In this document: in pieces, positions 17,811-26,977 of the stretch
How the letters are laid out: each line of letters begins with the position of its first letter
Position numbering within the stretch: the stretch's first letter is position 1
Assembly (NCBI RefSeq): GCF_900102875.1
Contig: NZ_FNGH01000015.1
Coordinates: 1 to 64,000 of the forward strand
Origin: Franzmannia pantelleriensis
Lineage (GTDB): Bacteria > Pseudomonadota > Gammaproteobacteria > Pseudomonadales > Halomonadaceae
DNA length: 64,000 nucleotides
Reading direction: 5' to 3'
Notes under the pieces: model-generated
What the model saw: only the letters and a program-made list of their open reading frames with translations
Told to the model about the DNA's origin: nothing
The model's database searches: none
Translations under genes and position numbers: made by a program

Positions 17811-18890
17811 TCAGGCGGCTTGGGTGCGCGCCGCCAGCACGGGCTTGAGCTTGTCGTTCATCGCCGTGAAGGCTTCGACGGTGGCGTCCCAGTCGATGCA
17901 GGCATCGGTGATCGAAACGCCGTATTTGAGCTGACTGCGATCATCGGGGATCTTCTGGTTGCCCCAGCCGATATGCGACTCGACCATCAGGCCGATGATC
18001 GAGCGGTTGCCCTCGAGGATCTGGTTGGTGACGTTCTCCATCACCAGCGGCTGTAGGGCCGGGTCCTTGTTGGAGTTGGCATGCGAGCAGTCGACCATGA
18101 TGTTGGGCTTGACGCCGGCGCGGGTCAGTTCCTGCTCGGCCAGCGCAACGCTGACACTGTCGTAGTTGGGCTTGCCGTTACCGCCACGCAGCACCACGTG
18201 GCCGTAGGCGTTGCCGCGGGTGCGAATGATAGCGACCTGACCGGCCTGGTCGATACCCAGGAAGTTGTGCGGGTGAGCCACCGATTGCAGGGCGTTGACC
18301 GCGACATCGAGGCTGCCGTCGGTGCCGTTCTTGAACCCCACCGGGCATGACAGGCCCGAGGCCATCTCGCGATGGGTCTGAGATTCGGTGGTGCGTGCGC
18401 CGATCGCCGACCAGCTGATGCAGTCCTGAAGGTACTGCGGTGAGATCGGGTCGAGCGCCTCGGTGGCCAACGGCAGCCCCATCTCGGCCAATTCCACCAG
18501 CAGTCTGCGGGAGATATGCAGTCCCTCTTCGATCTCGAACGAGCCGTTGAGGTGGGGGTCATTGATCAGTCCCTTCCAGCCCACCGTGGTGCGAGGCTTC
18601 TCGAAGTAGACGCGCATCACGATGTACAGGCTATCCTTGACCTGGTCGGCCAGTCGGCGCAGGCGGCGGGCGTAATCCAGCGCGGCGTCGACGTCATGGA
18701 TGGAGCAGGGGCCAACGACGACCAGCAGGCGCGGGTCATCACCGTCGAGAATACGCTGAATGGTGTTACGCCCTTCGATGACGGTGCGTTCAGCATCTTC
18801 GGTCAGGGGGATTTCCTGCTTCAGTGCATCGGGGGTGATCAAGACGTCCTGAGCGAGGACGTTAAGGTTGTTGACCTGCTGTTGTGACAT
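17811..18890 (-). CDS. aroF: Class I 3-deoxy-7-phosphoheptulonate (DAHP) synthase, AroF-like
   Basis: A 359-residue class I DAHP synthase, the first enzyme of the shikimate pathway, condensing PEP and erythrose-4-phosphate. Motifs are intact: VVVGPCSIHD, MRVYFEKPRTTVGWKGLIND, GARTTESQTHREMASG, GFKNGTDGS and VDCSHANSNKD. From memory of the three E. coli isozymes, the middle region (GLPLATEALDPISPQYL) and the N-terminal NN (residues 7-8) are closer to the Tyr-inhibited AroF than to AroG. The feedback amino acid should be treated as likely, not proven. Monocistronic, converging on dinG, and divergent from rpoE. Confidence 0.93.
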   Translation of the reverse strand: MSQQQVNNLNVLAQDVLITPDALKQEIPLTEDAERTVIEGRNTIQRILDGDDPRLLVVVGPCSIHDVDAALDYARRLRRLADQVKDSLYIVMRVYFEKPRTTVGWKGLINDPHLNGSFEIEEGLHISRRLLVELAEMGLPLATEALDPISPQYLQDCISWSAIGARTTESQTHREMASGLSCPVGFKNGTDGSLDVAVNALQSVAHPHNFLGIDQAGQVAIIRTRGNAYGHVVLRGGNGKPNYDSVSVALAEQELTRAGVKPNIMVDCSHANSNKDPALQPLVMENVTNQILEGNRSIIGLMVESHIGWGNQKIPDDRSQLKYGVSITDACIDWDATVEAFTAMNDKLKPVLAARTQAA

Positions 18891-18982
18891 GCCGCTACCT
18901 GTGACGTGATTCGCGCGTGAAAAAAGGGAAGAGTCGTACCACTACTATCGCCCGGCGAGGCCTGAAAAATCAACGCCGGCAT

Positions 18983-19010
18983 GGAACTCCCGCGGGTCGA
19001 TCCGGTCACA
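18983..19010 (+). promoter_or_regulatory. Candidate sigma-E promoter of the rpoE operon
   Basis: GGAACTC (18983-18989), 16 bases, then TCACA (19006-19010) fit the sigma-E pattern GGAACTT-N16-TCnnA with one mismatch in the -35. It lies in the 311-base gap between aroF and rpoE, about 190 bases before rpoE, and would give the autoregulation known for rpoE/algU. I see no other gene in that gap. Confidence 0.5.
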
Positions 19011-19201
19011 GCGGGTCGTTGAGGTCGACAGACCCTGCTTGATGGAATGCCAATAAACAGGAACACTTACGGGTAACCATCACATTATTGCCTGACAGGG
19101 CCCAGGTTGACGCCATGACTACCAGATTCGCTTATGTTGCCGCTGTGCTGGCACTGCCTGCTACGCCCACCGCAATACTCTCCCGGTCGGGGAGGGGTTG
19201 A

Positions 19202-19807
19202 ATGGGCACGAGGGAAACCGATCAGCAACTCGTCGAGCGTGCCCAGCAGGGGGATAATCGGGCCTTCGACCTGCTGGTAAAGAAATATCAGCACAAGATC
19301 ATCGGTCTGATCGGACGCTATGTTCACGACCATGCCGAAGTGCATGACGTGGCCCAGGAGGCGTTCATCAAGGCTTACCGTGCGCTGGGCAAGTTTCGCG
19401 CCGAGAGCGCCTTTTATACTTGGATGTATCGCATCGCCATCAATACGGCCAAGAACCATTTGGTGTCGCGCGGGCGGCGTCCCCCGGGAAGTGATCTCGA
19501 TATCGTTGATGCCGAGATCGTCGATCACAGTGGTCGACTCTCCGATACGGAAACGCCCGAGGCGGCGATTGCGCGCGACCAGTTGGAGGCTGCCGTGTTC
19601 GAGGCCATCGAGAAGCTGCCTGAGGATCTGCGCACTGCAATCACCCTGCGCGAGCTCGATGGACTTTCTTATGAAGACATTGCCAACATCATGAACTGTC
19701 CGGTGGGTACAGTGCGCTCGCGGATCTTTCGCGCTCGCGAAGCAGTGGATAAGCATATCCAGCCGCTGGTCACTACGGCGCGTACCCAGGACATGATCCA
19801 TGAGTGA
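19202..19807 (+). CDS. rpoE: RNA polymerase sigma factor RpoE (AlgU/sigma-E)
   Basis: A 201-residue group 4 sigma factor. Region 2 contains YQHKIIGLIGRYV, VAQEAFIKAYRALGKFR and FYTWMYRIAINTAKNHLV; region 4 contains LPEDLRTAITLRELDGLSYE and GTVRSRIFRAREAVD. These are nearly identical in kind to E. coli RpoE and Pseudomonas AlgU, which drive the envelope stress response. The ATG at 19202 follows GGGGAGGGG. It is the first gene of rpoE-rseA-rseB-mucD, and a sigma-E-type promoter precedes it. Confidence 0.96.
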   Translation: MGTRETDQQLVERAQQGDNRAFDLLVKKYQHKIIGLIGRYVHDHAEVHDVAQEAFIKAYRALGKFRAESAFYTWMYRIAINTAKNHLVSRGRRPPGSDLDIVDAEIVDHSGRLSDTETPEAAIARDQLEAAVFEAIEKLPEDLRTAITLRELDGLSYEDIANIMNCPVGTVRSRIFRAREAVDKHIQPLVTTARTQDMIHE

Positions 19808-20016
19808 GATTTTCGCGTTCGCCGCTGAACTGTTGGCGCCCGATGACGTCACAAGGGTGGTCGCCGCTGGCGCTCCCTGGAAACAGTGTCGTAACGGGAC
19901 AGCGGCTTCGCCAATGGCAGCGAGGAAAGACGGGTACTGGCATGATCGCTGTCGCATGGCTACAAGATTCTACGGACTAATGGGCTAGAGCCCTGTCGAG
20001 GATGAGGGTGTAAGTA

Positions 20017-20715
20017 ATGAATCAACATGCACGAGAGTCGTTGTCTGCTCTAATGGATGATGAGGGTGATGAGCTCGAGCTGCGTCGCGTACTCAAGTCG
20101 CTTGAAGGACAGAGCGATGATGCAGACGCTTGGCGTCGCTATCATCTTGCCCGTAGCCTCATGCAGCGCGACCGTGATGTCGATGTCAGCACCGATCTCT
20201 CGGCCGGCATCATGGCCAGGATCGCCGAAGAGCCGCTGCCCGCACTCGAGAAGCCGTTGGCGCGCAAGCGTAGCGGCTTGTCGTTTACCGGTAGCGCGGC
20301 GATTGCCGCTGCCGTATCGCTGATGGTGATTACCGGGGTGCAGGTGTATCACGGCAGCGATGCGGGGGGGACGGCGAGCCAGCCAACCCTGGCCGGTGGC
20401 AGCGGCGCCGAAGGTGCTGCCCAGGCGGTGCCCGCCACCGCCAGTAATGCATCGCGTCCGTCACTGGTCGACCTGCCGATGTTTCAATCCCCTGCACAGG
20501 GCAGCAGTAGTGGCGTGATGACCGTTGGTGCTGCTGCGGAGATGCCGATGTTCATGTCCCCCAGCTCACGGCAGTCCCAACGTGGCGACCCGGAACAGGC
20601 TCAGTTACTGCAGTCCTATCTCGACCGTCACGCCGAAGGCGCAGCCTATCGCAGTGGCGATGCCTGGATGCCGCTGCTGCGCGCCTCGGGACTCGAGACC
20701 CTGGGCCAGCGCTAA
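20017..20715 (+). CDS. rseA: Sigma-E anti-sigma factor RseA (MucA)
   Basis: A 232-residue inner-membrane anti-sigma factor. The N-terminal sigma-binding domain starts ESLSALMDDEGDELELRRVL and has WRRYHLARSLM, the RseA pattern. A single membrane helix is at about 92-110 (SAAIAAAVSLMVITGVQVY), followed by a periplasmic part with an acidic C-terminal region. In known systems DegS/AlgW and RseP/MucP cleave it under stress to release RpoE. A 209-base gap separates it from rpoE, longer than usual for this operon. The next gene starts directly after its stop. Confidence 0.92.
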   Translation: MNQHARESLSALMDDEGDELELRRVLKSLEGQSDDADAWRRYHLARSLMQRDRDVDVSTDLSAGIMARIAEEPLPALEKPLARKRSGLSFTGSAAIAAAVSLMVITGVQVYHGSDAGGTASQPTLAGGSGAEGAAQAVPATASNASRPSLVDLPMFQSPAQGSSSGVMTVGAAAEMPMFMSPSSRQSQRGDPEQAQLLQSYLDRHAEGAAYRSGDAWMPLLRASGLETLGQR

Positions 20716-20727
20716 ATGAGGGCAGGG

Positions 20728-21828
20728 ATGACCGCGTATTTTCGTCATCCGCTGCGCGCGTCGCAGCATAAGCAGCCACCATCTTTCCTTCGCCGCTGTG
20801 GCCCGCTTTTGGCCGCGGCGGTGTTCGTGTTGACAGGGCTGTCCGGGCCTGTTGCGGCTGACGTGCCCTCTGGCCAGGAAGGACTCTCTGCCGCCTGGGA
20901 CAGTGAAGCCGGCTTCGATTGCACCGTGCTGGATGGTGTGGCAGCCCCGGACTCGCCGGAGGGATGGTTCGAGTTCAGTCTGTGGGCCAACCATTGCTAT
21001 GTGTTTCACGCCAGGGCAGTGCGGATCAGCAGTGATGGCGTGAGATCCCTGGCGCTATCCCATGAAGTGGAAGATGGCGTCGAGCGTGAGGTGGCGCACT
21101 TCCTCGATGGCCCGCCGCTGGTCTTCGAGCGCCGTGGCCGTATCGGTCGCGGTGGCTGGGCCGAAGAGGGCAGCGATGTGCCGGCGTCGCCCACTGCCAT
21201 CATGACCCACCTCAGCGATCACTACCGTCTGCGGCTCGATGGCGAGGAGCGTATTGCCGGCCGCCATGCCGTGCGGCTGGACATCGAGCCGCTGGATAGC
21301 ATGCGCTACGGGCATCGAGTATGGCTGGATCGCGCCACGGCGCTGCCACTCAAGCAGCTGTTGTTGGATGACAACGGCCGCGTGCTCGAGACCTTCCAGA
21401 TTACCGACCTCGAGCGCGCCTATCTTTACGATGGCCACGTGCGCCTCGACGAGCTGCGCCAGGCGCCGCCCGATCCCTGGACGCCAGGCTGGCTGCCGCC
21501 GGGCTATGCGCCGCAGCCGGTTTCGACCCGCAGCAGCGTGCATGATGATGCCGTGGGGCATCGCTTGTTCAGCGATGGCTTGTCGAGCCTGAGCCTGTTT
21601 GTCGAGCCGCTCGATGCCGATGGTCAGGCACTCTCGCCGGGCATGCACCGTTTGGGGATCTCCTATGCAGCGGTGCGTCACGATGACGTCGGCGGTCAGC
21701 CCATGCAGATCGTGGCCCTGGGTGAGCTGCCGCCGCAGGTGCTGCTGCGGATCGTCGAGCATATCGAGTGGCAGCCCGAGCGCTTGGCGGTCGACGCCGA
21801 GGATGCCGCGCAGGAGTCGACGCCATGA
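20728..21828 (+). CDS. rseB: Sigma-E regulatory protein RseB (MucB)
   Basis: A 366-residue periplasmic protein of the MucB/RseB family, which binds the RseA periplasmic part and shields it from proteolysis, and senses mislocalised lipids or LPS. It has a signal peptide after a polar stretch (LLAAAVFVLTGLSGPVAADV), an N-terminal LolA-like domain including FERRGRIGRGGW and YRLRLDGEERIAGRHAVRLD, and a smaller C-terminal domain ending at VRHDDVGGQPMQIVALGELP. The start at 20728 has GAGGGCAGGG upstream; an ATG at 20716, directly after the rseA stop, is also possible. Confidence 0.9.
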   Translation: MTAYFRHPLRASQHKQPPSFLRRCGPLLAAAVFVLTGLSGPVAADVPSGQEGLSAAWDSEAGFDCTVLDGVAAPDSPEGWFEFSLWANHCYVFHARAVRISSDGVRSLALSHEVEDGVEREVAHFLDGPPLVFERRGRIGRGGWAEEGSDVPASPTAIMTHLSDHYRLRLDGEERIAGRHAVRLDIEPLDSMRYGHRVWLDRATALPLKQLLLDDNGRVLETFQITDLERAYLYDGHVRLDELRQAPPDPWTPGWLPPGYAPQPVSTRSSVHDDAVGHRLFSDGLSSLSLFVEPLDADGQALSPGMHRLGISYAAVRHDDVGGQPMQIVALGELPPQVLLRIVEHIEWQPERLAVDAEDAAQESTP

Positions 21829-21940
21829 TGCCGCGCAGCGTCCGCTCGCAGATCTTGTTACTCCCCGGCGCAGCGCCGTGCCAGGTGCTGCGTTCATTAT
21901 CCCCGCACTGAGTGTCTCAACGCCGTCGCAGGAGCACCTT

Positions 21941-23368
21941 ATGGAACGCACGACACGACATCTATCGCTGTGGTTGCTGTTGATGATCGCCGCCTTCGCC
22001 TGGCAGTCAGCCCAGGCTCGCGGCTTACCTGATTTTACCGAGCTAGTGGAGGAGGCCGCGCCTGCGGTGGTCAATATCGCCAGCACCCGCGAGGTTGCGT
22101 CGCGTAGCCAGCAGTTCGGTGGCCCCGGGGGGCAGGACATCCCCGAGATATTCCGCCACTTCTTCGGCGACCAGTTCCCGAGCCCGCCGGGTCAGGGGCG
22201 TGGTCGCAGCCAAGAACGCCAGTCGCTGGGGTCGGGCTTCATCATCAGCGAAGACGGCTACATTCTGACCAATGCCCACGTGGTCGAAGGCGCCGACGAG
22301 ATTCTGGTGCGGCTCAATGATCGACGCGAGCTCGAGGCCGAGCTGATCGGTGCCGACAGTCGTACCGACGTGGCGCTGCTCAAGGTCGACGGTGAGGGCT
22401 TGCCAACATTGACCCTGGGCAACTCCGATCACCTGCGCGTCGGTGAGTGGGTGGCCGCCATCGGTTCGCCGTTTGGTTTCGACCACTCGGTGACGGCGGG
22501 CATCGTCAGCGCCATCAATCGTACTCTGCCGCGTGACGCCTACGTGCCATTCATACAAACCGACGTGGCGATCAATCCGGGGAATTCCGGCGGTCCGCTG
22601 TTCAACCTCGACGGCGAGGTGGTGGGCATCAACTCGCAGATATTCACCCGCAGTGGCGGTTTCATGGGGCTCTCGTTTGCGATACCGATCAGCGTAGCGA
22701 TGGATATCGCCGATCAGCTGCGCGACGATGGCCGAGTGAGTCGCGGCTGGCTGGGCGTGGTGATTCAGCCGGTGTCGCGGGATCTGGCCGAATCGTTCGG
22801 CATGGATAGCCCAAGCGGTGCGCTGATTGCCGATCTCGACCCGGAAGGCCCGGCTGCCCAGAGTGGCCTGCGCGCCGGCGACGTGATTCTCGAAGTCGAT
22901 GGCGAGGAGGTCGAGTCGTCGACCACACTGCCACGCCTGATCGGTCGCGTCAGTCCGGGCAACGACGTCGAGTTGACCCTGATGCGGGATGGCGAACAGC
23001 GCTCGCAGGACGTCACCGTGGGGCGCTGGCCGGATGCCAACGGCGACGAGGCTGCCGACGAGCAGGATACCAGCGACCGTCAGGCGCGGCTCGGGCTTAG
23101 CGTGGTCGAACTCGATGCAGCCGAGCGTGAACGCCTCGGGATCGAGGGTGGCGTGCAGGTGCGTGACGTCGACCCCACGGGAGCCGCCGCCGCGGCGGGT
23201 ATCCGTTCGGGAGACGTGATCGTCTCGCTGGACCAGCAGGCCATCGATTCGCCGCAGCGGCTGCTCGAGGTCGTCGAGGCCATCGACGGGGATCGTGCCG
23301 TGCCGGTGCGTCTCTATCGTGACGGCCGTTCACTGTTCGTGGCGCTGCGTCTCGACGCCAGCGAGTAA
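21941..23368 (+). CDS. mucD: HtrA-family periplasmic serine protease MucD
   Basis: A 475-residue DegP/DegQ/MucD-type protease. Signal peptide about 1-26; trypsin-like domain with His in ILTNAHVVEGADE, Asp in SRTDVALLKVD and Ser in NPGNSGGPLFN; then two PDZ domains (about 260-350 and 380-475, with GALIADLDPEGPAAQSGLRA and VRDVDPTGAAAAAGIRSGD). It degrades misfolded periplasmic proteins. Its place after rseB is the algU-mucA-mucB-mucD order of Pseudomonas, but mucC/rseC is absent here. ATG at 21941 has AGGAG upstream. Two inverted repeats follow its stop. Confidence 0.94.
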   Translation: MERTTRHLSLWLLLMIAAFAWQSAQARGLPDFTELVEEAAPAVVNIASTREVASRSQQFGGPGGQDIPEIFRHFFGDQFPSPPGQGRGRSQERQSLGSGFIISEDGYILTNAHVVEGADEILVRLNDRRELEAELIGADSRTDVALLKVDGEGLPTLTLGNSDHLRVGEWVAAIGSPFGFDHSVTAGIVSAINRTLPRDAYVPFIQTDVAINPGNSGGPLFNLDGEVVGINSQIFTRSGGFMGLSFAIPISVAMDIADQLRDDGRVSRGWLGVVIQPVSRDLAESFGMDSPSGALIADLDPEGPAAQSGLRAGDVILEVDGEEVESSTTLPRLIGRVSPGNDVELTLMRDGEQRSQDVTVGRWPDANGDEAADEQDTSDRQARLGLSVVELDAAERERLGIEGGVQVRDVDPTGAAAAAGIRSGDVIVSLDQQAIDSPQRLLEVVEAIDGDRAVPVRLYRDGRSLFVALRLDASE

Positions 23369-23375
23369 GTCAACT

Positions 23376-23396
23376 GCGAAGCCGGCTCGGCTTCGC
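23376..23396 (+). terminator. Hairpin after mucD
   Basis: GCGAAGCCG and CGGCTTCGC form a perfect 9-bp stem with a GCT loop seven bases beyond the mucD stop, followed by TGTTCCT. It is a likely terminator of the sigma-E operon, though the T run is broken. Confidence 0.6.
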
Positions 23397-23405
23397 TGTT
23401 CCTGC

Positions 23406-23455
23406 CAGGCGCATGCCGGTACAATGAGCGCAATTTGCTCACCGGCATGCGCCTG
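23406..23455 (+). repeat. Long inverted repeat between mucD and lepA
   Basis: CAGGCGCATGCCGGT (23406-23420) and ACCGGCATGCGCCTG (23441-23455) are perfect 15-bp complements. The 20-base loop itself holds GAGC/GCTC arms and a TACAAT at 23420-23425, so the element could be a structured leader or overlap a lepA promoter. I cannot assign it. Confidence 0.8.
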
Positions 23456-23550
23456 CTGCCCTCCTGTCGACCCTCCCTAGATGTGATAGCGGTTTCGATA
23501 GTGACGTCCTGGCGCGCTACGCCGACTTCTTGAAAGGCAGAATTGACTCG

Positions 23551-25368
23551 ATGGCCAACGACGTGTCCCACGACAAGCTCAAGCATATCCGCAATTTCTC
23601 GATCATCGCCCATATCGACCACGGTAAATCGACGCTTTCTGATCGGATCATCCAGATCTGTGGTGGGCTCAGTGACCGTGAGCTCAAGGAGCAGGTGCTC
23701 GATTCGATGGATATCGAGCGCGAGCGTGGCATTACCATCAAAGCGCAGTCGGTGACCCTCGATTACCACGCCGAGGATGGCAACACCTACCAGCTCAACT
23801 TCATCGACACCCCCGGCCACGTGGATTTCTCTTACGAGGTGTCGCGTTCGCTCTACGCTTGTGAAGGCGCGCTGTTGGTAGTGGACGCCGCCCAGGGCGT
23901 CGAGGCTCAGTCGGTAGCTAACTGCTATACCGCCGTGGAGCAGGGCCTCGAGGTGCTGCCGGTACTCAACAAGATGGATCTGCCCCAGGCCGACCCTGAC
24001 AAGGTGGCCCAGGAGATCGAGGAGATCATCGGGCTGGATGCCACCGATGCCTGCCAGGTCTCGGCCAAGAGCGGGCTAGGCATGGAAGCACTGCTCGAGC
24101 GCCTGGTGCGCGACATTCCACCGCCCAAGGGGGATCCCGAGGCACCGCTGCAGGCGTTGATCGTCGATTCCTGGTTCGACAACTACCTCGGCGTGGTCTC
24201 GCTGGTGCGGCTGTTCGACGGAACCCTGAAGAAGGGCGAGAAGATTCGCATCAACTCCACCGGCCGTGACTGGCAGGTCAATGAAGTAGGGATCTTCACT
24301 CCGCTGCGCCGTGAGACCGGCGTGCTGCGTGCCGGTGAGGTGGGCTTCGTGGTGGCTGGCATCAAGGAGATCCAGGGCGCGCCGGTGGGCGATACCATCA
24401 CCCATACCAAGACGCCCGACGTGCCGCGCCTGCCCGGCTTCCAGAAGGTCAAGCCGCAGGTCTATGCCGGCATGTTCCCGGTCAGTGCCGACGACTACGA
24501 GGACTTCCGCGATGCCCTCGAGAAGCTGGCGCTCAATGATGCTTCGCTGGCCTACGAGCCGGAGAACTCCGACGCCCTGGGCTTCGGTTTCCGGGTCGGC
24601 TTCCTCGGCACCCTGCATATGGAGATCATTCAAGAGCGCCTCGAGCGCGAGTACGATCTCGATCTGCTGACCACGGCGCCGACGGTGGTCTACGAGCTGG
24701 TCATGGACAGTGGCGAGGTGAACTACGTCTCCAATCCGTCCAAGCTGCCCGACATGGCCAACGTCGAGGAGATGCGCGAGCCGATCGTGCGAGCCAGTAT
24801 CCTGGTGCCCCAGGAGTTCGTCGGTAACGTCATTGCCGAGTGCGAGCAGCGTCGCGGCACCCAGCTCGACATGCAGTTCCTGGGCAATCAGATCCAGCTC
24901 ACCTATGAGCTGCCGATGTCCGAGGTGGTGATGGACTTCTTCGACCGCCTCAAGTCGATCTCCAAGGGCTATGCGTCGCTGGACTACAATTTCGAGCGCT
25001 TCGAGGCTGCCAAGTTGGTGCGCCTCGACGTCCTGATCAACGGTGACAAGGTCGATGCCCTGGCGGCGATCATTCACCGTGATCATGCCCATAGTCGCGG
25101 GCGCATCCTGGTTGAGAAGATGAAGGAGCTGATTCCCAGGCAGATGTTCGACGTGGCCATTCAGGCCGCCATCGGTGGCCAGGTGGTGGCACGCTCCACC
25201 GTCAAGGCGCTGCGCAAGAACGTGACTGCCAAGTGCTACGGCGGCGACGTGACCCGCAAGAAGAAGCTGCTCGAGAAGCAGAAGGCGGGCAAGAAACGCA
25301 TGAAGCAGGTCGGCAAGGTGGAAATTCCCCAAGATGCCTTCCTCGCCGTGCTCAAGGTGAATGACTAG
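23551..25368 (+). CDS. lepA: Elongation factor 4 (LepA GTPase)
   Basis: A 605-residue translational GTPase that acts on the ribosome, by back-translocation or in biogenesis. G1 is AHIDHGKST, preceded by the family start [11 protein letters not shown]; the switch region has [17 protein letters not shown]3 is DTPGHVDF; G4 is NKMDLP. The unique LepA C-terminal part is seen in [18 protein letters not shown] and the [20 protein letters not shown] end. ATG at 23551 gives the usual N-terminus. lepB starts 14 bases after its stop, as in most proteobacteria. Confidence 0.96.
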   Translation: MANDVSHDKLKHIRNFSIIAHIDHGKSTLSDRIIQICGGLSDRELKEQVLDSMDIERERGITIKAQSVTLDYHAEDGNTYQLNFIDTPGHVDFSYEVSRSLYACEGALLVVDAAQGVEAQSVANCYTAVEQGLEVLPVLNKMDLPQADPDKVAQEIEEIIGLDATDACQVSAKSGLGMEALLERLVRDIPPPKGDPEAPLQALIVDSWFDNYLGVVSLVRLFDGTLKKGEKIRINSTGRDWQVNEVGIFTPLRRETGVLRAGEVGFVVAGIKEIQGAPVGDTITHTKTPDVPRLPGFQKVKPQVYAGMFPVSADDYEDFRDALEKLALNDASLAYEPENSDALGFGFRVGFLGTLHMEIIQERLEREYDLDLLTTAPTVVYELVMDSGEVNYVSNPSKLPDMANVEEMREPIVRASILVPQEFVGNVIAECEQRRGTQLDMQFLGNQIQLTYELPMSEVVMDFFDRLKSISKGYASLDYNFERFEAAKLVRLDVLINGDKVDALAAIIHRDHAHSRGRILVEKMKELIPRQMFDVAIQAAIGGQVVARSTVKALRKNVTAKCYGGDVTRKKKLLEKQKAGKKRMKQVGKVEIPQDAFLAVLKVND

Positions 25369-25382
25369 GGACGAGGATTGGC

Positions 25383-26186
25383 ATGGACTTTTCGCTGTTG
25401 CTGGTGGTGGCCGTCGCGGTCACCGGTCTGGTCTGGTTGTTGGATGTGGTGTGGTGGGGGCGTGCGCGGCGTGCACGCCTGGCAGCGGTGGAAGCCGAGC
25501 GCGGTGATGGCCTTGACGATGCCACGCGGCGCAAGCTGGCGCGCGAGCCGTGGCCGGTGGATTACTCGCGCTCGTTCTTTCCGGTACTGCTGGTGGTACT
25601 GCTACTGAGAAGCTTCGTGGTCGAGCCGTTTCAGATCCCCTCGGGCTCGATGCGTCCGACCCTGGAAGTGGGCGATTTCATCCTCGTCAACAAGTTCACC
25701 TATGGGCTGCGTCTGCCGGTGGTCAACACCCGTGTGGTGGAGATGAACGATCCCGAGCGTGGTGACGTGATGGTGTTCCGCTTCCCGCAGGAACCCTCGA
25801 TCAACTTCATCAAGCGTGTCGTAGGGCTGCCGGGTGACCGCATCCGCTACGAAGGCAAACAGCTCTACGTGAATGGCGAGGCGGTGCCGAGCAGCCTGAT
25901 CGAGACCGATCCCCTGGCGCAGCCCGGCGAGGAGTTGCTTGAAGAGCTGCTCGGTGCCCAGGCTCACCAGATCTATAACAACCCCCGCGACCCAGGCCCG
26001 CAGATGCGCGAGCTGGAAGTGCCGGAGGGTCACTTTTTCACCATGGGCGACAACCGCGACCACTCCAACGATAGCCGCTACTGGGGCTTCGTGCCTGAGG
26101 AGAACATCGTCGGTCGGGCGTTTGCGGTGTGGATGCACTGGGACGGCGGCCTGCCGAGCTTCGGCTCGGTGCGCCGCATTCATTGA
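25383..26186 (+). CDS. lepB: Signal peptidase I
   Basis: A 267-residue inner-membrane peptidase that removes Sec signal peptides. Two N-terminal membrane helices (about 1-22 and 60-80) are followed by the catalytic Ser in QIPSGSMRPTL and the catalytic Lys in FIKRVVGLPGDRI, then the box E pattern MGDNRDHSNDSRYWGFVP. This is a complete signal peptidase I. ATG at 25383 follows GAGG. It lies between lepA and rnc in the standard order; a hairpin follows, just before rnc. Confidence 0.96.
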   Translation: MDFSLLLVVAVAVTGLVWLLDVVWWGRARRARLAAVEAERGDGLDDATRRKLAREPWPVDYSRSFFPVLLVVLLLRSFVVEPFQIPSGSMRPTLEVGDFILVNKFTYGLRLPVVNTRVVEMNDPERGDVMVFRFPQEPSINFIKRVVGLPGDRIRYEGKQLYVNGEAVPSSLIETDPLAQPGEELLEELLGAQAHQIYNNPRDPGPQMRELEVPEGHFFTMGDNRDHSNDSRYWGFVPEENIVGRAFAVWMHWDGGLPSFGSVRRIH

Positions 26187-26214
26187 CGCCGGGCCCGCCG
26201 GCGACCGCAACAAG

Positions 26215-26247
26215 GCCTGATGCATGGCAATATGCCGCGCATCAGGC
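26215..26247 (+). other. Hairpin between lepB and rnc, candidate RNase III processing site
   Basis: GCCTGATGC (26215-26223) pairs with GCATCAGGC (26239-26247), and the inner GGCA/TGCC arms continue the stem after a short internal bulge. It ends 40 bases before the rnc start and has no T run, so it does not look like a terminator. In E. coli, RNase III cleaves a stem in its own leader to limit its synthesis; this hairpin is in the right place for similar control. Confidence 0.55.
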
Positions 26248-26287
26248 TATTCATTGTTAACAGGACACAACAAAGTGCAGGAGTTTC

Positions 26288-26977
26288 GTGAGTAACCCCT
26301 TGAATGGTTTCAGCCGTCGGGTCGGCCACGCGTTCGCCGACATCGGCCTGCTGGAGCTGGCCATGACCCATCGCAGCTATGGCGGGCAGAACAACGAGCG
26401 TCTCGAGTTTCTCGGCGACTCGATTGTCAATTTCGTCATTGCCGAGGCGCTGTTCCGGCGCTTCCCAGATGCCCGTGAGGGCCAGCTGTCGCGGCTGCGC
26501 GCTCAACTGGTCAAGGGCCAGACCCTGGCCGAGCTGGCCCGTGAGTTCGAGCTCGGCGAATGCCTACGGCTGGGCTCCGGCGAAATGAAGAGCGGCGGTC
26601 ATCGTCGCGACTCGATCCTGGCCGATGCCGTCGAGGCGGTGATCGGTGCCATCTACCTGGATGCCGGCATGGACGTGGCCAAGGCGCGGGTGCTGTCGTG
26701 GTATGCGCAGCGTCTGGAGGCCATCGACCTGCAGGATACCCAGAAGGATCCCAAGACCCGGCTACAGGAGTTTCTGCAGTCGCGGCAGTCGCCGCTGCCG
26801 CGCTATGAGGTGCTATCGGTGGAGGGCGAGGCACATTCTCAGACGTTCACCATCGAATGTCAGGTGGAGATGCTCGAGGCCGCCACTGTCGGCGTCGGCT
26901 CAAGCCGCCGCCATGCCGAGCAGCAGGCCGCCGATAAGGCACTGGCGCTGCTCGAACCGCGAGGAGGGCGGACATGA
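26288..26977 (+). CDS. rnc: Ribonuclease III
   Basis: A 229-residue double-strand-specific endoribonuclease that matures rRNA and controls some mRNAs. The RNase III signature is [20 protein letters not shown] (about 37-56), and the second catalytic region is [15 protein letters not shown]; the C-terminal double-stranded RNA-binding domain begins [13 protein letters not shown] and ends [19 protein letters not shown]. The GTG start follows GCAGGAG. The stop overlaps the era start (ATGA). Order lepB-rnc-era is standard. Confidence 0.95.
   Translation: MSNPLNGFSRRVGHAFADIGLLELAMTHRSYGGQNNERLEFLGDSIVNFVIAEALFRRFPDAREGQLSRLRAQLVKGQTLAELAREFELGECLRLGSGEMKSGGHRRDSILADAVEAVIGAIYLDAGMDVAKARVLSWYAQRLEAIDLQDTQKDPKTRLQEFLQSRQSPLPRYEVLSVEGEAHSQTFTIECQVEMLEAATVGVGSSRRHAEQQAADKALALLEPRGGRT

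Noticed and set aside
19060-19095. GGAACACTT as a second sigma-E -35
   Set aside because: It needs an insertion in the -35 and the spacing to CCTGA is too long; the site at 18983 is better.
19085-19957. A 290-codon minus-strand frame
   Set aside because: It is opposite rpoE and the upstream gap; no similarity to any family, and the rpoE reading is certain.
19800-19988. A 62-codon frame starting on the rpoE stop
   Set aside because: The start looks coupled, but the product has no signal peptide, helix or motif; kept only as a point to check.
24076-25332. A 418-codon minus-strand frame
   Set aside because: It is wholly opposite lepA, which is well conserved, and is not coding.
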